Shown piece by piece: positions 1-7,885 of a stretch of 64,000 nt of DNA. The stretch comes from Agromyces terreus (GTDB lineage: Bacteria > Actinomycetota > Actinomycetes > Actinomycetales > Microbacteriaceae). The notes under the pieces were generated by a model that was not told the DNA's origin, did not search any database, and saw nothing but the letters and a program-made list of their open reading frames with translations. The stretch spans positions 186,001 through 250,000 of the forward strand of contig NZ_WBIS01000003.1 in NCBI RefSeq assembly GCF_009749465.1. The letters are read 5' to 3'. Position 1 is the stretch's first letter. Every line of letters starts with the position of its first letter. The position numbers and the translations under genes are program-made.

Positions 1-161
1 TCGCCGCCCTCGCCGCAGCCCACGTCGAGCGCGGTGCCGGGCGGCAGGGCGGATGCCTCGGCGACGAGCTGCGGGTTCGGCTCGCCGCTCCACACCTGCT
101 CGTCGCCCGAGTAGCGCTCGTTCCAGGCATCCGGTTCGAACATCTCGGCTGCGTCGTTCAT
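1..161 (-). CDS. Class I SAM-dependent methyltransferase, N-terminal fragment
   Basis: Only the first 53 codons are inside the window; the rest lies to the left. The fragment begins MNDAAEMFEPDAWNERY and contains the sequence ALDVGCGEGG at its inner end, which is motif I (the SAM-binding glycine-rich loop) of class I methyltransferases. The WxxRY-like segment before it is common in the SAM methyltransferases often annotated as tellurite-resistance TehB-like or thiopurine-type in actinobacteria. The substrate cannot be told from this fragment. The ATG is the first one in frame and is followed by a sensible protein, so the start is likely right. Confidence 0.75.
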   Translation of the reverse strand, partial: MNDAAEMFEPDAWNERYSGDEQVWSGEPNPQLVAEASALPPGTALDVGCGEGG

Positions 162-304
162 GTGGCGTCCTTCTGCTCGGGTCGGCTCGGCTCGGGTCGG
201 CTTCGAGCGTACGGTTCGGGCATCGATTCGGCGCCTCCGCTTGCGGTTCCGGCAACTTCTGCGGGGTCGCCGGTCGCGAGCGGGCGGGGGCTTCGGTTCG
301 GAAA

Positions 305-344
305 CGATGTAGCGATGTAGCGATGTAGCGATGTAGCGATGTAG
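305..344. repeat. Short tandem repeat, 5 x CGATGTAG
   Basis: Five perfect head-to-tail copies of the octamer CGATGTAG occupy these 40 bases with no interruptions. The array sits in the 288-bp non-coding stretch between the methyltransferase start and the DUF427 stop. Each unit contains TAG, so the array is closed to translation in one forward frame. No other copy was seen elsewhere in the window. Confidence 0.95.
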
Positions 345-449
345 CGCCGGTTTTCGAACCGACAACCCCGCATGGGCGGTCTGCGGCCGAGGCGCGATCG
401 GTGCCGCCCGGGGCGCGAGGCGCGACGCGCGATCGGCGCCGCCCGCGGC

Positions 450-1073
450 TCACCAGCCCGACGACCCCGGCACGCCTTTGAAGGGGCCGACGACGGTCGA
501 GGTGATCCAGCCGCCGTAGAAGCCGCCGGGCTGCGGCACGACGACCTCGCCGTCGACCATGCAGCGGTCGACCAGGCCGGCGTAGACCGCGATGCGCCCT
601 GCGAGCACTTCGTACCCGGGGGCGGGCGACGGGTACTCCCAACCGGCGCGCGCCGCGGTGCGGGCTCCGGCGACGAGATCGTAGTAGCGGGCGGCGCCCT
701 TGAACTCGCAGAACGACGAACCCTGCGCCGGGAGCAGCGATCCCGCGGTGAACGCCGCGATCGGCAGGTAGTAGACCGGCGGATGGCTCGTCTCGAGCAC
801 GCGGACCACGTCGTACGTCTGCACGACGACCTGCCCGTCGAGGGTGATCGACACCTCCGCGTCGACGGTCTCCACGCGGGGCGGGCGCGGGTAGTCCCAC
901 ACCGACTCCTGGCCGTCGTCCGTCGGCAGCGGCGCCGGATGCCGCGGCCCGCGTTCCGTCGTGAATCCCGCCGGGAGCCCCGTCGAAGCACCCGCGGAAA
1001 TCCCCGCCGAGAACGGATGCCTCCGGCCGGCATCCGCTCGGCTCGGATGGGTCTCGACTCGGCCGCGGGCCAT
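450..1073 (-). CDS. DUF427 domain-containing protein
   Basis: A 207-residue protein. From about residue 55 onward it shows the DUF427 fold signature: ESVWDYPRPPRVE, then the VEVxxDG-like strand (ITLDGQVVVQTYDVVRVLETSHPPVYYLP), an FCEFKGAARYYD strand, and a C-terminal YPGFYGGWITS-like end (QPGGFYGGWITSTVVGPFKG). DUF427 proteins are small beta-rich cytoplasmic proteins of unknown biochemical role, widespread in actinobacteria. The roughly 50 residues before the domain are low-complexity. The ATG was chosen because GGAG lies seven bases upstream; a much longer frame continues upstream but looks like antisense of the two-component operon. Confidence 0.8.
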   Translation of the reverse strand: MARGRVETHPSRADAGRRHPFSAGISAGASTGLPAGFTTERGPRHPAPLPTDDGQESVWDYPRPPRVETVDAEVSITLDGQVVVQTYDVVRVLETSHPPVYYLPIAAFTAGSLLPAQGSSFCEFKGAARYYDLVAGARTAARAGWEYPSPAPGYEVLAGRIAVYAGLVDRCMVDGEVVVPQPGGFYGGWITSTVVGPFKGVPGSSGW

Positions 1074-1375
1074 GATGCACTCCAGTTGTGATCGCGATGG
1101 ATCGCTCACCGTACGCCGCACGGATGCGAACCGCATGGGAATCGCGAGCCTCGTTTCCGACAGCCCGCTGGGACTTCGCTCGCAGTGCGCCGAACCCGCT
1201 CGCGGCGGGCGGCCGGTCGGCGTAGCGTCGCACCCACATCCGCGGCCGGTCAGGCCCCGGGTGAGGCGAGGTTCTCCCGCCGAACGAGCGCCCGGTTCTC
1301 GACGCACCCCCCACGCGCGGAGCCGGGCGCTCCCCGCGCGCACCCGAGCCGGGGCCGACCGGGGTCGACCGGGCC
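1074..1375. other. Intergenic region between DUF427 gene and response regulator
   Basis: About 300 bases without a convincing gene. The left end holds the ribosome-binding site of the DUF427 gene; the right end holds a hairpin (1286-1332) that follows the response regulator stop. No clear -35/-10 pair was recognised for the DUF427 gene. Confidence 0.6.
1286..1332 (-). terminator. Hairpin downstream of the two-component operon
   Basis: A perfect 10-bp inverted repeat, GAGCGCCCGG (1286-1295) and CCGGGCGCTC (1323-1332), with a 27-base loop, starts 44 bases past the response regulator stop codon. There is no U-tract, so it may work as a stabilising or Rho-assisted structure. Confidence 0.45.
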
Positions 1376-2062
1376 TCAACGCTCGCGCGACTCGATCGCC
1401 CAGATCGCGAGCTCGACGCGGTTGCGGGCGCCCACCTTCGCCATGACGCTCGCGAGGTGGGTCTTCACCGTGCTGAGCGAGATGTGCAGTTCGCGCCCGA
1501 TCTCCGCGTTGCCGAGGCCGCGGGCGACGGCGGCGAGCACATCCTGCTCGCGGTCCGTGAGCGGGGTCGCCGGGGTCGCCGGTCTCGCCGGGATGCCCGG
1601 CGCGCCCTCGGCTCCGCGCACGCCGCCGCGACCCGTGCCCGCGAACGCCTCGAGGAGGCGCACCGTCACGTTCGGGTCGATGAGCGCGTCGCCGCGTGCG
1701 GCCGCGTGCACCGCCTCGCGCAGCAGCGTCGGCCCGGCGTTCTTCAGCAGGAACCCCCGCGCACCCGATCGCAGCGCCTCGTAGACGTACTCGTCGAGGT
1801 CGAACGTCGTGACGACGACGACGGGCATCGGGTCGGCGACGCCGGGCCCCGCGAGCTCGCGGGTCGCGGCCAGGCCGTCGGCCCGCGGCATCCGGATGTC
1901 GAAGAGGCACACGTCTGGCCGCAGCCGCCGTGCCATCTCGATCGCCTCGACCCCGTCGCGCGCCTCGCCGACGACCTCGATGCCGGGCTGCGCGTCGAGG
2001 ATCATCCGCAGCCCGGCCCGTACGAGTTCCTGGTCGTCGGCGATCAGCACGCGAACGCTCAT
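1376..2062 (-). CDS. NarL/LuxR-family response regulator
   Basis: A 228-residue two-component response regulator. The receiver domain (about 1-120) has the acidic pair in IADDQE, the phospho-acceptor Asp55 in VCLFDIRMPR, the conserved T in VVVTTFD and the K in GFLLKNAG. A linker rich in Gly/Pro/Ala (about 140-170) leads to a C-terminal LuxR-type helix-turn-helix (LTDREQDVL...STVKTHLASVMAKV). Its ATG overlaps the kinase stop codon as ATGA, so the two are translationally coupled and form a cognate pair. Expected role: DNA-binding transcription factor activated by phosphorylation; target genes are not evident, although the linked membrane gene is an obvious candidate. Confidence 0.93.
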   Translation of the reverse strand: MSVRVLIADDQELVRAGLRMILDAQPGIEVVGEARDGVEAIEMARRLRPDVCLFDIRMPRADGLAATRELAGPGVADPMPVVVVTTFDLDEYVYEALRSGARGFLLKNAGPTLLREAVHAAARGDALIDPNVTVRLLEAFAGTGRGGVRGAEGAPGIPARPATPATPLTDREQDVLAAVARGLGNAEIGRELHISLSTVKTHLASVMAKVGARNRVELAIWAIESRER

Positions 2063-3243
2063 GACGCCACCCCGTCGCGGCCCGCGATCGGCAGGCCGTC
2101 GATCGGCAGCACGGCCGCCACGACCCAGCCCGCCTCGCCGCGGCCCGCCGGACCGGCCGTGCACGTGCCGCCGACGAGGGCGGCCCGCTCGGCCATGCCG
2201 GTGAGCCCGTAGCCGGCCCGTGGCGCCGACGCAGGGCCGGCGGATGCCTCGACTGCGCCGTCATCCCGGACCACGACCCGCACCCGCTCGCCGTCGACCT
2301 CGACCCGCACGTCGATCCGGGTCGAGTCGCGTGCGTGCCGTCGCGCGTTCGTCACCGCCTCCTGTGCGATGCGGAACACCGTCGCGCCGAGCGCGGGCGG
2401 GAGCGCGCCCGTGTCGCCGCGGACGTCGACCGCGACGATCGGGCCTGCGCCGCCCGGGGCCGTCGCGAGCGTCGCCACGTCGGATGCCGCGGGGGTCGGC
2501 CCGAGCTCGGCGGGCCCGCCCTCCCGGCGGAGCACCCGCACCATGGAGCGCATCTCGTCGAGCGTGCGGGAGGCCTCGACCTCGATGATCCGCAGCACGT
2601 CGGCCGCGGCATCCGGGTCCGTCTCGATGACCGAGGTGCCCGCCTGCGCCTGGATCGCGATCGCCGAGACGTGATGGGCGACGGTGTCGTGCAGGTCGCG
2701 CGCGAACCGCTCGCGCTCGACGAGGCGCAGCCGCTCGAGTTCGCGCGCGCGGGCGCCGGCTCGCCACCGGAAGGCGATGCCGAGGGCGCACACGGCGACC
2801 ACCACGGCGATGCCCCCGATCACGTCGCCGGGCGTCGGCGACTGGGAGACGAGGGAGAGCAGGGTTCCGGCGCCCACGAGGGCGACGCCGCCCAGCATCG
2901 CGCGGCCCGAGCCCCAGCGGAGCACGGCGTAGGCGAGCACGAGGAAGTAGGCCGTCGTGAACAGCTGCGGGTCGTCGCCGACGACGAGGCCGACCGCCGT
3001 GCCGACCGAGAACGCGACGGCGAGCATCGTGAACGGTCGCGTGCGTCGCCAGAGGAGGGTCGGCACGAGGGCGACGAGCACGACCGCCCAGAGCCAGCGC
3101 CACGGGACATCCGCTCGCAGCGCGGCCTCGACGAGGATGAGCGGCACGAGGACGCCGACCAGCACCCAGTCGCGCGGCACCCGCCGGGGCGGCGGCGGCA
3201 CGGCGGCCGGTGCGTTCCACAGCGACCGCACGGGGCTCGTCAT
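2059..3243 (-). CDS. Sensor histidine kinase, HisKA_3 type
   Basis: A 394-residue membrane sensor kinase. Residues ~25-160 hold about five to six hydrophobic spans with very short loops, so any signal is probably sensed in or at the membrane. The dimerisation/phospho-acceptor segment RDLHDTVAHHVS contains the predicted phosphorylated His185. The ATPase domain shows the N-box FRIAQEAVTNARRHA and the G-box GYGLTGMAERAALVGG. Start chosen at the ATG that overlaps the upstream DUF2306 stop (ATGA). The downstream response regulator is coupled in the same way, giving a three-gene operon. Confidence 0.92.
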   Translation of the reverse strand: MTSPVRSLWNAPAAVPPPPRRVPRDWVLVGVLVPLILVEAALRADVPWRWLWAVVLVALVPTLLWRRTRPFTMLAVAFSVGTAVGLVVGDDPQLFTTAYFLVLAYAVLRWGSGRAMLGGVALVGAGTLLSLVSQSPTPGDVIGGIAVVVAVCALGIAFRWRAGARARELERLRLVERERFARDLHDTVAHHVSAIAIQAQAGTSVIETDPDAAADVLRIIEVEASRTLDEMRSMVRVLRREGGPAELGPTPAASDVATLATAPGGAGPIVAVDVRGDTGALPPALGATVFRIAQEAVTNARRHARDSTRIDVRVEVDGERVRVVVRDDGAVEASAGPASAPRAGYGLTGMAERAALVGGTCTAGPAGRGEAGWVVAAVLPIDGLPIAGRDGVAS

Positions 3244-3968
3244 GCCCTCATGATAGGCGCGCGGCCGTGGCGGGCGCGGCGGCGGATGACGACCTCGGCG
3301 ACCGCGAGGTTGATCGCCCAGCCGAGCGCCATGAGGAGCGTGTACTCGAGTTCGCCCGGCTCGCCGACGAGGAGCGCCCACGGCATGATCGTGAGCACCT
3401 GCGTGCCCGCCCCGAGCCCGATCGCGTAGGCGCGGGTCATCCACGCGCTGTGCGTCGGGACGTCGCCGCGTCGGATCGCGAGGAACGCGAGTACGATCGC
3501 CGCGCCCATCGCGGGCGCCAGCACGACGCGGATCGCCATGAGCGCCGGCCCGCTGTTCGCCGGAAGGTCGTACGCGACCGCCATCCAGAGACCGGATGCC
3601 GCGGAGACGAGCCCCGCCGGCGCGACGACCCGCCCGGCGAGACGGTGCCAGCGGCGCCGACGCAGCGACGGCGCGAACTGGAGCGCGCCGAGCAGGAGGA
3701 ACACCGTGGAGCCGACGATGTGCGCGATCACCGGCACGGGGGAGTCGAAGAAGCGCGCGTTCTCGGCGGTCACGGTCGCTCCGGTGCCGAGCTGGGTGAG
3801 CCGGCTCGCCCCGGCGGCCATCGGCACGAGGGTGAGGGCGATGAGGCCGGCGGGGGCGAGCCATCCGACGAGCCGTCCGGGGCGGCGGGCGCCGGGGCGC
3901 AGGGCGCCGGGGCGCAGGTCGCGCGGGCGGCGGGAGCGGGTGGGTGCCGGGGTCTGCTGAGCGGTCAT
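3240..3968 (-). CDS. DUF2306 integral membrane protein
   Basis: A 242-residue polytopic membrane protein with about six to seven predicted helices after a basic, proline-rich N-terminus containing a short PGALRPGARRPG repeat. The sequence HIVGSTVFLLLGALQFAPSLRR followed by W-H-R-LAGR matches the DUF2306 family, whose biochemical role is unknown. It is the first gene of the operon with the histidine kinase and response regulator, overlapping the kinase start as ATGA. The conserved linkage suggests it is either an auxiliary sensor for the kinase or the output of the system; the sequence does not decide between these. Confidence 0.8.
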   Translation of the reverse strand: MTAQQTPAPTRSRRPRDLRPGALRPGARRPGRLVGWLAPAGLIALTLVPMAAGASRLTQLGTGATVTAENARFFDSPVPVIAHIVGSTVFLLLGALQFAPSLRRRRWHRLAGRVVAPAGLVSAASGLWMAVAYDLPANSGPALMAIRVVLAPAMGAAIVLAFLAIRRGDVPTHSAWMTRAYAIGLGAGTQVLTIMPWALLVGEPGELEYTLLMALGWAINLAVAEVVIRRRARHGRAPIMRA

Positions 3969-4046
3969 GACCCGATGGTGGCGCGGCGGCGGCCACGCGA
4001 CATCCGCCGTCCGGCTCGAATCAGGTCGGCCGATCGGCCGATGCGA

Positions 4047-4421
4047 TCAGTCGCCGTCCTCTTCGCCGCCGTGGAGTTCGAGCATGAGGCCGGCGATGTC
4101 GCGCACGAGATCGAGCGGCAACGGCTTGGAGTACGGCAGGTTCACGGTGTCCTTCGCGGCACGCCACGGCGCGATGCGCGCCTCGAGCTCGTCGTCGGCG
4201 CGCGGCACGGGGTAGAGGCCGATGTGCTGCTTCCAGCCGGCGAAGTGCAACCAGTACCGGCCGCGGATCGAGACGGCCGGGATGTCGTAGCGCAGCTTCT
4301 CCTCGGCGCCGGGCAGCACCTCGTGGATCGCGGCACGCACCGCCGCGAGGCGCTCGGCGGCCTCGCCGTCGAACGCGGCGAGGTACTCGTCGACGGTGGT
4401 CGGCTTGCCTTCGGCCGGCAT
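4047..4421 (-). CDS. DUF1801 (YdhG-like) small protein
   Basis: A 124-residue cytoplasmic protein with the DUF1801 pattern: TVDEYLAAFDGEAAERLAAVRAAIHEVLPGAEEKLRYDIPAVSIRG, then YWLHFAGWKQHIGLYP and a C-terminal DTVNLPYSKPLPLDLVRDI. Members include YdhG, sometimes called iron-chaperone-like on weak evidence; real function is unknown. A good ribosome-binding site (AAGGAG, seven bases upstream) supports the ATG. It stands alone between the two-component operon and the EEP gene, all on the minus strand. Confidence 0.85.
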   Translation of the reverse strand: MPAEGKPTTVDEYLAAFDGEAAERLAAVRAAIHEVLPGAEEKLRYDIPAVSIRGRYWLHFAGWKQHIGLYPVPRADDELEARIAPWRAAKDTVNLPYSKPLPLDLVRDIAGLMLELHGGEEDGD

Positions 4422-4492
4422 CTCATCTCCTTCTATCGGTCAGCGTTTCGGCGCGGTCGTGCTTCGGCGAGGTCGGCGTGCCGAGCGCCCGC

Positions 4493-5251
4493 TCAGGCCA
4501 CGTCGGCCGCGCCGGGGGAGCCGACCGGATGCTCGGCGTCGGCCTCGGCTTCGGCGTCGACCGCGGCGACCCCGGCATCGGGCTCGGCGTAGACCGCGTC
4601 GACGAGGATCGGCAGGTGGTCGCTCGACCCGCGCGGCAGCGTCTCGACCTTGCGGATATCGAAGCCCGCCGAGGTCGCGAGGTCGAAGTGGCCGCGGAAG
4701 AACTTGTACCTGGTGTAGGTGCGGCTGTCGCTGAGCGTGAGGTCGTAGCCGGCCTCGCGCACCTTCTCGGCCAGGTTGTCCTTGAAGATCGGGTAGTTGT
4801 AGTCGCCGACCATGAGCGTGGGCAGGTTGGGCCCGAGCAGCTGCAGTTCGGCGAGCGCGGCGTTGATCTGGTGGCGGCGCAGCGAGTTCAGCGCGGTGAG
4901 GGGCGCGGCGTGGAACGACGCGACGATCGCCTCGCGGTCGTGCTCGCGGTCGTAGAGCCGCGCGCCGAGCAGTCGCTCGTGCGCGGGCTTCGCGATGCGG
5001 TCGTGCAGCGACTTCTTGAGCGCGACGGTGCGAAGGCTGCGCACCTCGATGCGGTCGGGCCGGTAGTACACGGCGAGGCCGAGGCGGTTGCCCACCGTCG
5101 AGTGCGCGAGGCGCAGGCGCCCGACGTGCTCGGCGAGGTCTTGGGTGTCGCACTCCTGCAGGCACACGAGGTCGGGCGAGTAGCGCTCATCGAGCGCCGC
5201 GAGTTCGGAGATCGCGCGATGCTTGCGGAGGTTGTAGCTGATCACCAGCAT
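4493..5251 (-). CDS. Endonuclease/exonuclease/phosphatase (EEP) family protein
   Basis: A 252-residue EEP-fold enzyme without signal peptide. Motifs in order: ISYNLRK near the N-terminus (metal-binding Asn), LVCLQECD (catalytic Glu), the H in ASFHAAPLT, VGDYNYP (catalytic Asp-Asn) and the C-terminal SSDHLPILV (catalytic Asp-His). All expected active-site residues are therefore present. The last ~35 residues are Ala/Glu/Asp-rich and probably disordered. The fold covers DNases, phosphodiesterases and lipid phosphatases, so substrate is open; cytoplasmic location argues against a secreted nuclease. Confidence 0.85.
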   Translation of the reverse strand: MLVISYNLRKHRAISELAALDERYSPDLVCLQECDTQDLAEHVGRLRLAHSTVGNRLGLAVYYRPDRIEVRSLRTVALKKSLHDRIAKPAHERLLGARLYDREHDREAIVASFHAAPLTALNSLRRHQINAALAELQLLGPNLPTLMVGDYNYPIFKDNLAEKVREAGYDLTLSDSRTYTRYKFFRGHFDLATSAGFDIRKVETLPRGSSDHLPILVDAVYAEPDAGVAAVDAEAEADAEHPVGSPGAADVA

Positions 5252-5342
5252 TGCTCCAGCGTAGGCCTCGAGTGTGGGTTTCGGCTGGGGGTTGCGCTGC
5301 GAGTTCGCCGGGGATTCACCCCTGGATCGAGCGGCGGATGCC

Positions 5343-6341
5343 TCAGACCGGCGCCGTGGCGCTGCGCCGGGTTCCGGCAGCGGTCGCGGCGACGGCGGCG
5401 GCCACCTCGGCGGCGACGAGGTCGGCGTTGATCGCGGCGCCGGCCGCGTTGCCGGCGGCCATCGCGAACGGCACCGACGACCGGGGATCGGTCACGTTGC
5501 CCGCGGCCCAGACGCCGGGCACGCTCGTGCGGCCCATCGGGTCGACCGCGGTGAATTCGCCGCCCATGGGGTGCGGTGCGCGCACGGCGCCGAGCGCGCG
5601 CAGCAGGCCGTCGTCGGGCACCTGCTCGGGCGCGACGAAGAGGGCGTCCACGTCGAGTTCGTCGCCGTCGTCGAGCCGCACGCCGGTGAGCCGGCCGTCG
5701 GCGTCGGCGAGGATCGCGACGACGCGGCGTTGCTCGAGCGGGATGTCGCGGGCGAGCAGCCCGGCGCGGTCGGCCGCGGTGAGCTGGGCGCCCTCCGCGA
5801 ACACGCGCACGTGCGCCGAGAGCTGCCGCATGAGCTGCGCCTGGTGCATGCTGCCGGCGCCCGTCGCGAGCACGCCGATGCGCCGGTCGCGGTGCTCCCA
5901 ACCGTCGCAGTAGGGGCAGAGGAACGCGCCGCGCCCCCACTGTTCGGCGAGGCCCGCGATGTCGGGGAGCACGTCCTGCACGCCCGAGGCGACGAGCAGG
6001 CGGCGGGCGGCGTGCCGGGTGCCGTCGTCCAGCTCGACGAGAAGGCGGGGCCCGTCGCCGGTCGCGTCGTCATCGCGGTCGACGGATGCCGCGGCGACGG
6101 CGCCCTCGCGCACCTCGACGCCGTCGTAGCGGGCGAGCTCGACGCGGGCGTCGGCGAGCAGGTCGAGCGGCGAGGTGTGGTCGCGGCCGATGACGCCGTG
6201 CATGTGCCCGGCGAAGCGGTTGCGCGGCCGGCGCGCGTCGACGACGAGCACGCGCCGACGCGAACGGCCGAGCATGAGCGCGGCGCTGAGTCCGGCGCTG
6301 CCGCCGCCGACGATGATGACGTCCCACGAGTTCTGCTGCAT
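5343..6341 (-). CDS. Thioredoxin-reductase-like FAD/NAD(P) oxidoreductase
   Basis: A 332-residue flavoprotein. The N-terminal FAD-binding motif is VIIVGGGSAGLSAA, followed by R-R-P-RNRFA and a GVIG-type second contact. In place of the CxxC dithiol of classic thioredoxin reductase it has CPYCDGWE, a variant typical of actinobacterial TrxB-like oxidoreductases. A second Rossmann segment (IGVLATGAGSM) binds the pyridine nucleotide, and the C-terminal VPGVWAAGNVTDP is the FAD-closing ATG/D motif. It is divergently transcribed from an XRE-cupin regulator only 67 bases away with an operator-like repeat between them, so it is probably that regulator's target. Confidence 0.88.
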   Translation of the reverse strand: MQQNSWDVIIVGGGSAGLSAALMLGRSRRRVLVVDARRPRNRFAGHMHGVIGRDHTSPLDLLADARVELARYDGVEVREGAVAAASVDRDDDATGDGPRLLVELDDGTRHAARRLLVASGVQDVLPDIAGLAEQWGRGAFLCPYCDGWEHRDRRIGVLATGAGSMHQAQLMRQLSAHVRVFAEGAQLTAADRAGLLARDIPLEQRRVVAILADADGRLTGVRLDDGDELDVDALFVAPEQVPDDGLLRALGAVRAPHPMGGEFTAVDPMGRTSVPGVWAAGNVTDPRSSVPFAMAAGNAAGAAINADLVAAEVAAAVAATAAGTRRSATAPV

Positions 6342-6372
6342 GCATCCGAGTCTCTGGGCGCCGTGGGAGAAT

Positions 6373-6398
6373 GGCAACGACGCTTGCCGAAGCGGCAA
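6373..6398. promoter_or_regulatory. Candidate operator for the XRE-cupin regulator
   Basis: Three alternating half-sites lie between the divergent oxidoreductase and regulator genes: GGCAA (6373-6377), TTGCC (6384-6388) and GGCAA (6394-6398). They make two overlapping palindromes with 6- and 5-base spacers. The right half-site abuts the regulator's ribosome-binding site. This is the layout expected for autoregulation plus control of the divergent gene; binding is inferred. Confidence 0.5.
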
Positions 6399-6408
6399 AG
6401 GAGGCATC

Positions 6409-7080
6409 GTGACCCACTGGCACGCCGAGAACACGACCGGGCAATCGGGCGGGCAATCGACCGGGCACCCGGTCGAGTCAGACGACGCCGTCGACCGCAC
6501 GCTCGACGGCGTCGGGGCGAGGCTGCGCGCGCTGCGAGCCCGCCGCGGCCTCACGCTCGCCGAGCTCTCGGAGCAGACCGGCATCTCGGTCAGCACGCTC
6601 TCGCGCCTCGAGTCCGGCGGGCGGCGCCCCACCCTCGACCTGCTCATGCGCCTCGCCGCCGTGTACCGCGCGAGCCTCGACGACCTCGTGGGCGCCCCGC
6701 AGATCGCCGACCCGCGGGTGCACCCGAAGCCGTTCTACCGCGGCGGGCGTGCCATCATCCCGCTGACCCGGAGCAACCCCGACGTGCACGCGTTCAAGAT
6801 GGTGCTGCCGGGGCATCCGCTCGATGCGCCCGTCGAACAGCGCGCGCACGAGGGATACGACTGGATCTACGTGCTGAGCGGCCGGGTGCGCCTCGCGCTC
6901 GGCGACGAGGAGCTCGTGCTCGAGCCGGGCGAGGCGGCCGAGTTCGACACGCGCGTGCCGCACGGCCACGCGAGCGCCTCGGCGACCGAACCCGCCGAGG
7001 TGCTCAACCTGCTGAGCACGCAGGGCGAGCGCGTGCACCTCCGGGGCACGGGCGCGGGCTCGGCCGCCGACGCGTCCTGA
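6409..7080 (+). CDS. XRE-family transcriptional regulator with C-terminal cupin
   Basis: A 223-residue regulator starting at GTG, placed by an AAAGGAGG ribosome-binding site (6397-6404) four bases upstream. Residues ~30-85 form a Cro/CI-type helix-turn-helix (LRALRARRGLTLAELSEQTGISVSTLSRLESGGRRPTLD in two parts). Residues ~130-205 form a cupin_2 barrel (HEGYDWIYVLSGRVRL, EPGEAAEFDTRVPHG) that would sense a small ligand. This architecture is common in actinobacterial regulators of adjacent redox or amine-catabolic genes. The adjacent divergent FAD oxidoreductase is the obvious target. Confidence 0.9.
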   Translation: MTHWHAENTTGQSGGQSTGHPVESDDAVDRTLDGVGARLRALRARRGLTLAELSEQTGISVSTLSRLESGGRRPTLDLLMRLAAVYRASLDDLVGAPQIADPRVHPKPFYRGGRAIIPLTRSNPDVHAFKMVLPGHPLDAPVEQRAHEGYDWIYVLSGRVRLALGDEELVLEPGEAAEFDTRVPHGHASASATEPAEVLNLLSTQGERVHLRGTGAGSAADAS

Positions 7081-7151
7081 CGCATCCTGACGCGCGTGCG
7101 GCCGAGTGGCAGGATGGCAGACATGCTGCGTCGCGACGTCGGGAACCGCCC

Positions 7152-7853
7152 ATGACCGCCGTGGCCGACGCCCGGGCCGAGCTGGTCGCCCTCTGCGAAC
7201 GCGGCATCACCTGGCACACCGACCTTCCCCGGTGGGCGACGGATGCCTCGGCCAGGCGCCCGGCCGCCGTGCTCGTGCTCTTCGGGGTGCTCGACGACCT
7301 GCCCGCGCGGGCGGGCGGGCCGGGTGACGGCAGCGCACCGGTCGCGCGCGACCTCGACGTGCTGCTCCTCCGGAGGGCGTCGACGCTCGGCAGCCACCCG
7401 GGCCAGATCGCGTTCCCCGGCGGGCGCATCGAGGAGAGCGACGACGGGCCGATCGCGGGCGCGCTGCGCGAGGCGGTCGAGGAGACCGGGGTCGACCCGG
7501 CCGACGTCGAACCCCTCGGCACGCTCGCGCCCCTGCCGATCCCGGTCAGCAATCACCTCGTGACCCCCGTGCCGGCGTGGTGGACGAAGCCCTCCGAGGT
7601 CGCGGCGGTCGACCACGACGAATCCGTCGAGGTGTTCCGCGTGCCGGTGGCCGACCTGCTCGATCCGGCCAACCGCGGCAGCACCGAGATGACCTTCGGC
7701 GGCAGGGTCTACCGCGGGGCGGCGTTCACGGTCGGCGGCCGGGTCGTGTGGGGGTTCACCGCGCTCGTGCTCGCGCGCATGTTCGACGAGCTGGGCTGGA
7801 CCGAGCCGTGGAACCCCGACCGCATCGTCGAGCGCGACGACCTCGAGCAGTGA
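7152..7853 (+). CDS. Nudix hydrolase, CoA-pyrophosphatase (NudL) type
   Basis: A 233-residue Nudix enzyme. The sequence LLLRRASTLGSHPGQIAFPGG is the UPF0035 signature that marks CoA diphosphatases, and it runs directly into the Nudix box (GRIEESDDGPIAGALREAVEETGV; catalytic REAVEETG). As in other NudL proteins the spacing inside the box is one residue longer than the canonical GX5EX7REUXEE. Expected reaction: hydrolysis of CoA or acyl-CoA to 3',5'-ADP and phosphopantetheine. It is followed 32 bases later by an NmrA-like reductase on the same strand. Confidence 0.88.
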   Translation: MTAVADARAELVALCERGITWHTDLPRWATDASARRPAAVLVLFGVLDDLPARAGGPGDGSAPVARDLDVLLLRRASTLGSHPGQIAFPGGRIEESDDGPIAGALREAVEETGVDPADVEPLGTLAPLPIPVSNHLVTPVPAWWTKPSEVAAVDHDESVEVFRVPVADLLDPANRGSTEMTFGGRVYRGAAFTVGGRVVWGFTALVLARMFDELGWTEPWNPDRIVERDDLEQ

Positions 7854-7885
7854 CCCTGCCGACCGGTCGAGAAGAGGAGGAACCA

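Noticed and set aside
53-328. 91-codon plus-strand frame at the left edge
   Set aside because: Arg/Ser-rich shadow that runs opposite the methyltransferase start and into the tandem repeat; no ribosome-binding site.
305-344. CRISPR-like or iteron array
   Set aside because: Units are only 8 bp, directly adjacent with no spacers, and there are no cas or replication genes.
450-2264. Single 604-residue protein covering DUF427 and the response regulator region
   Set aside because: The N-terminal two thirds is out-of-frame response regulator sequence; only the last ~207 residues are DUF427.
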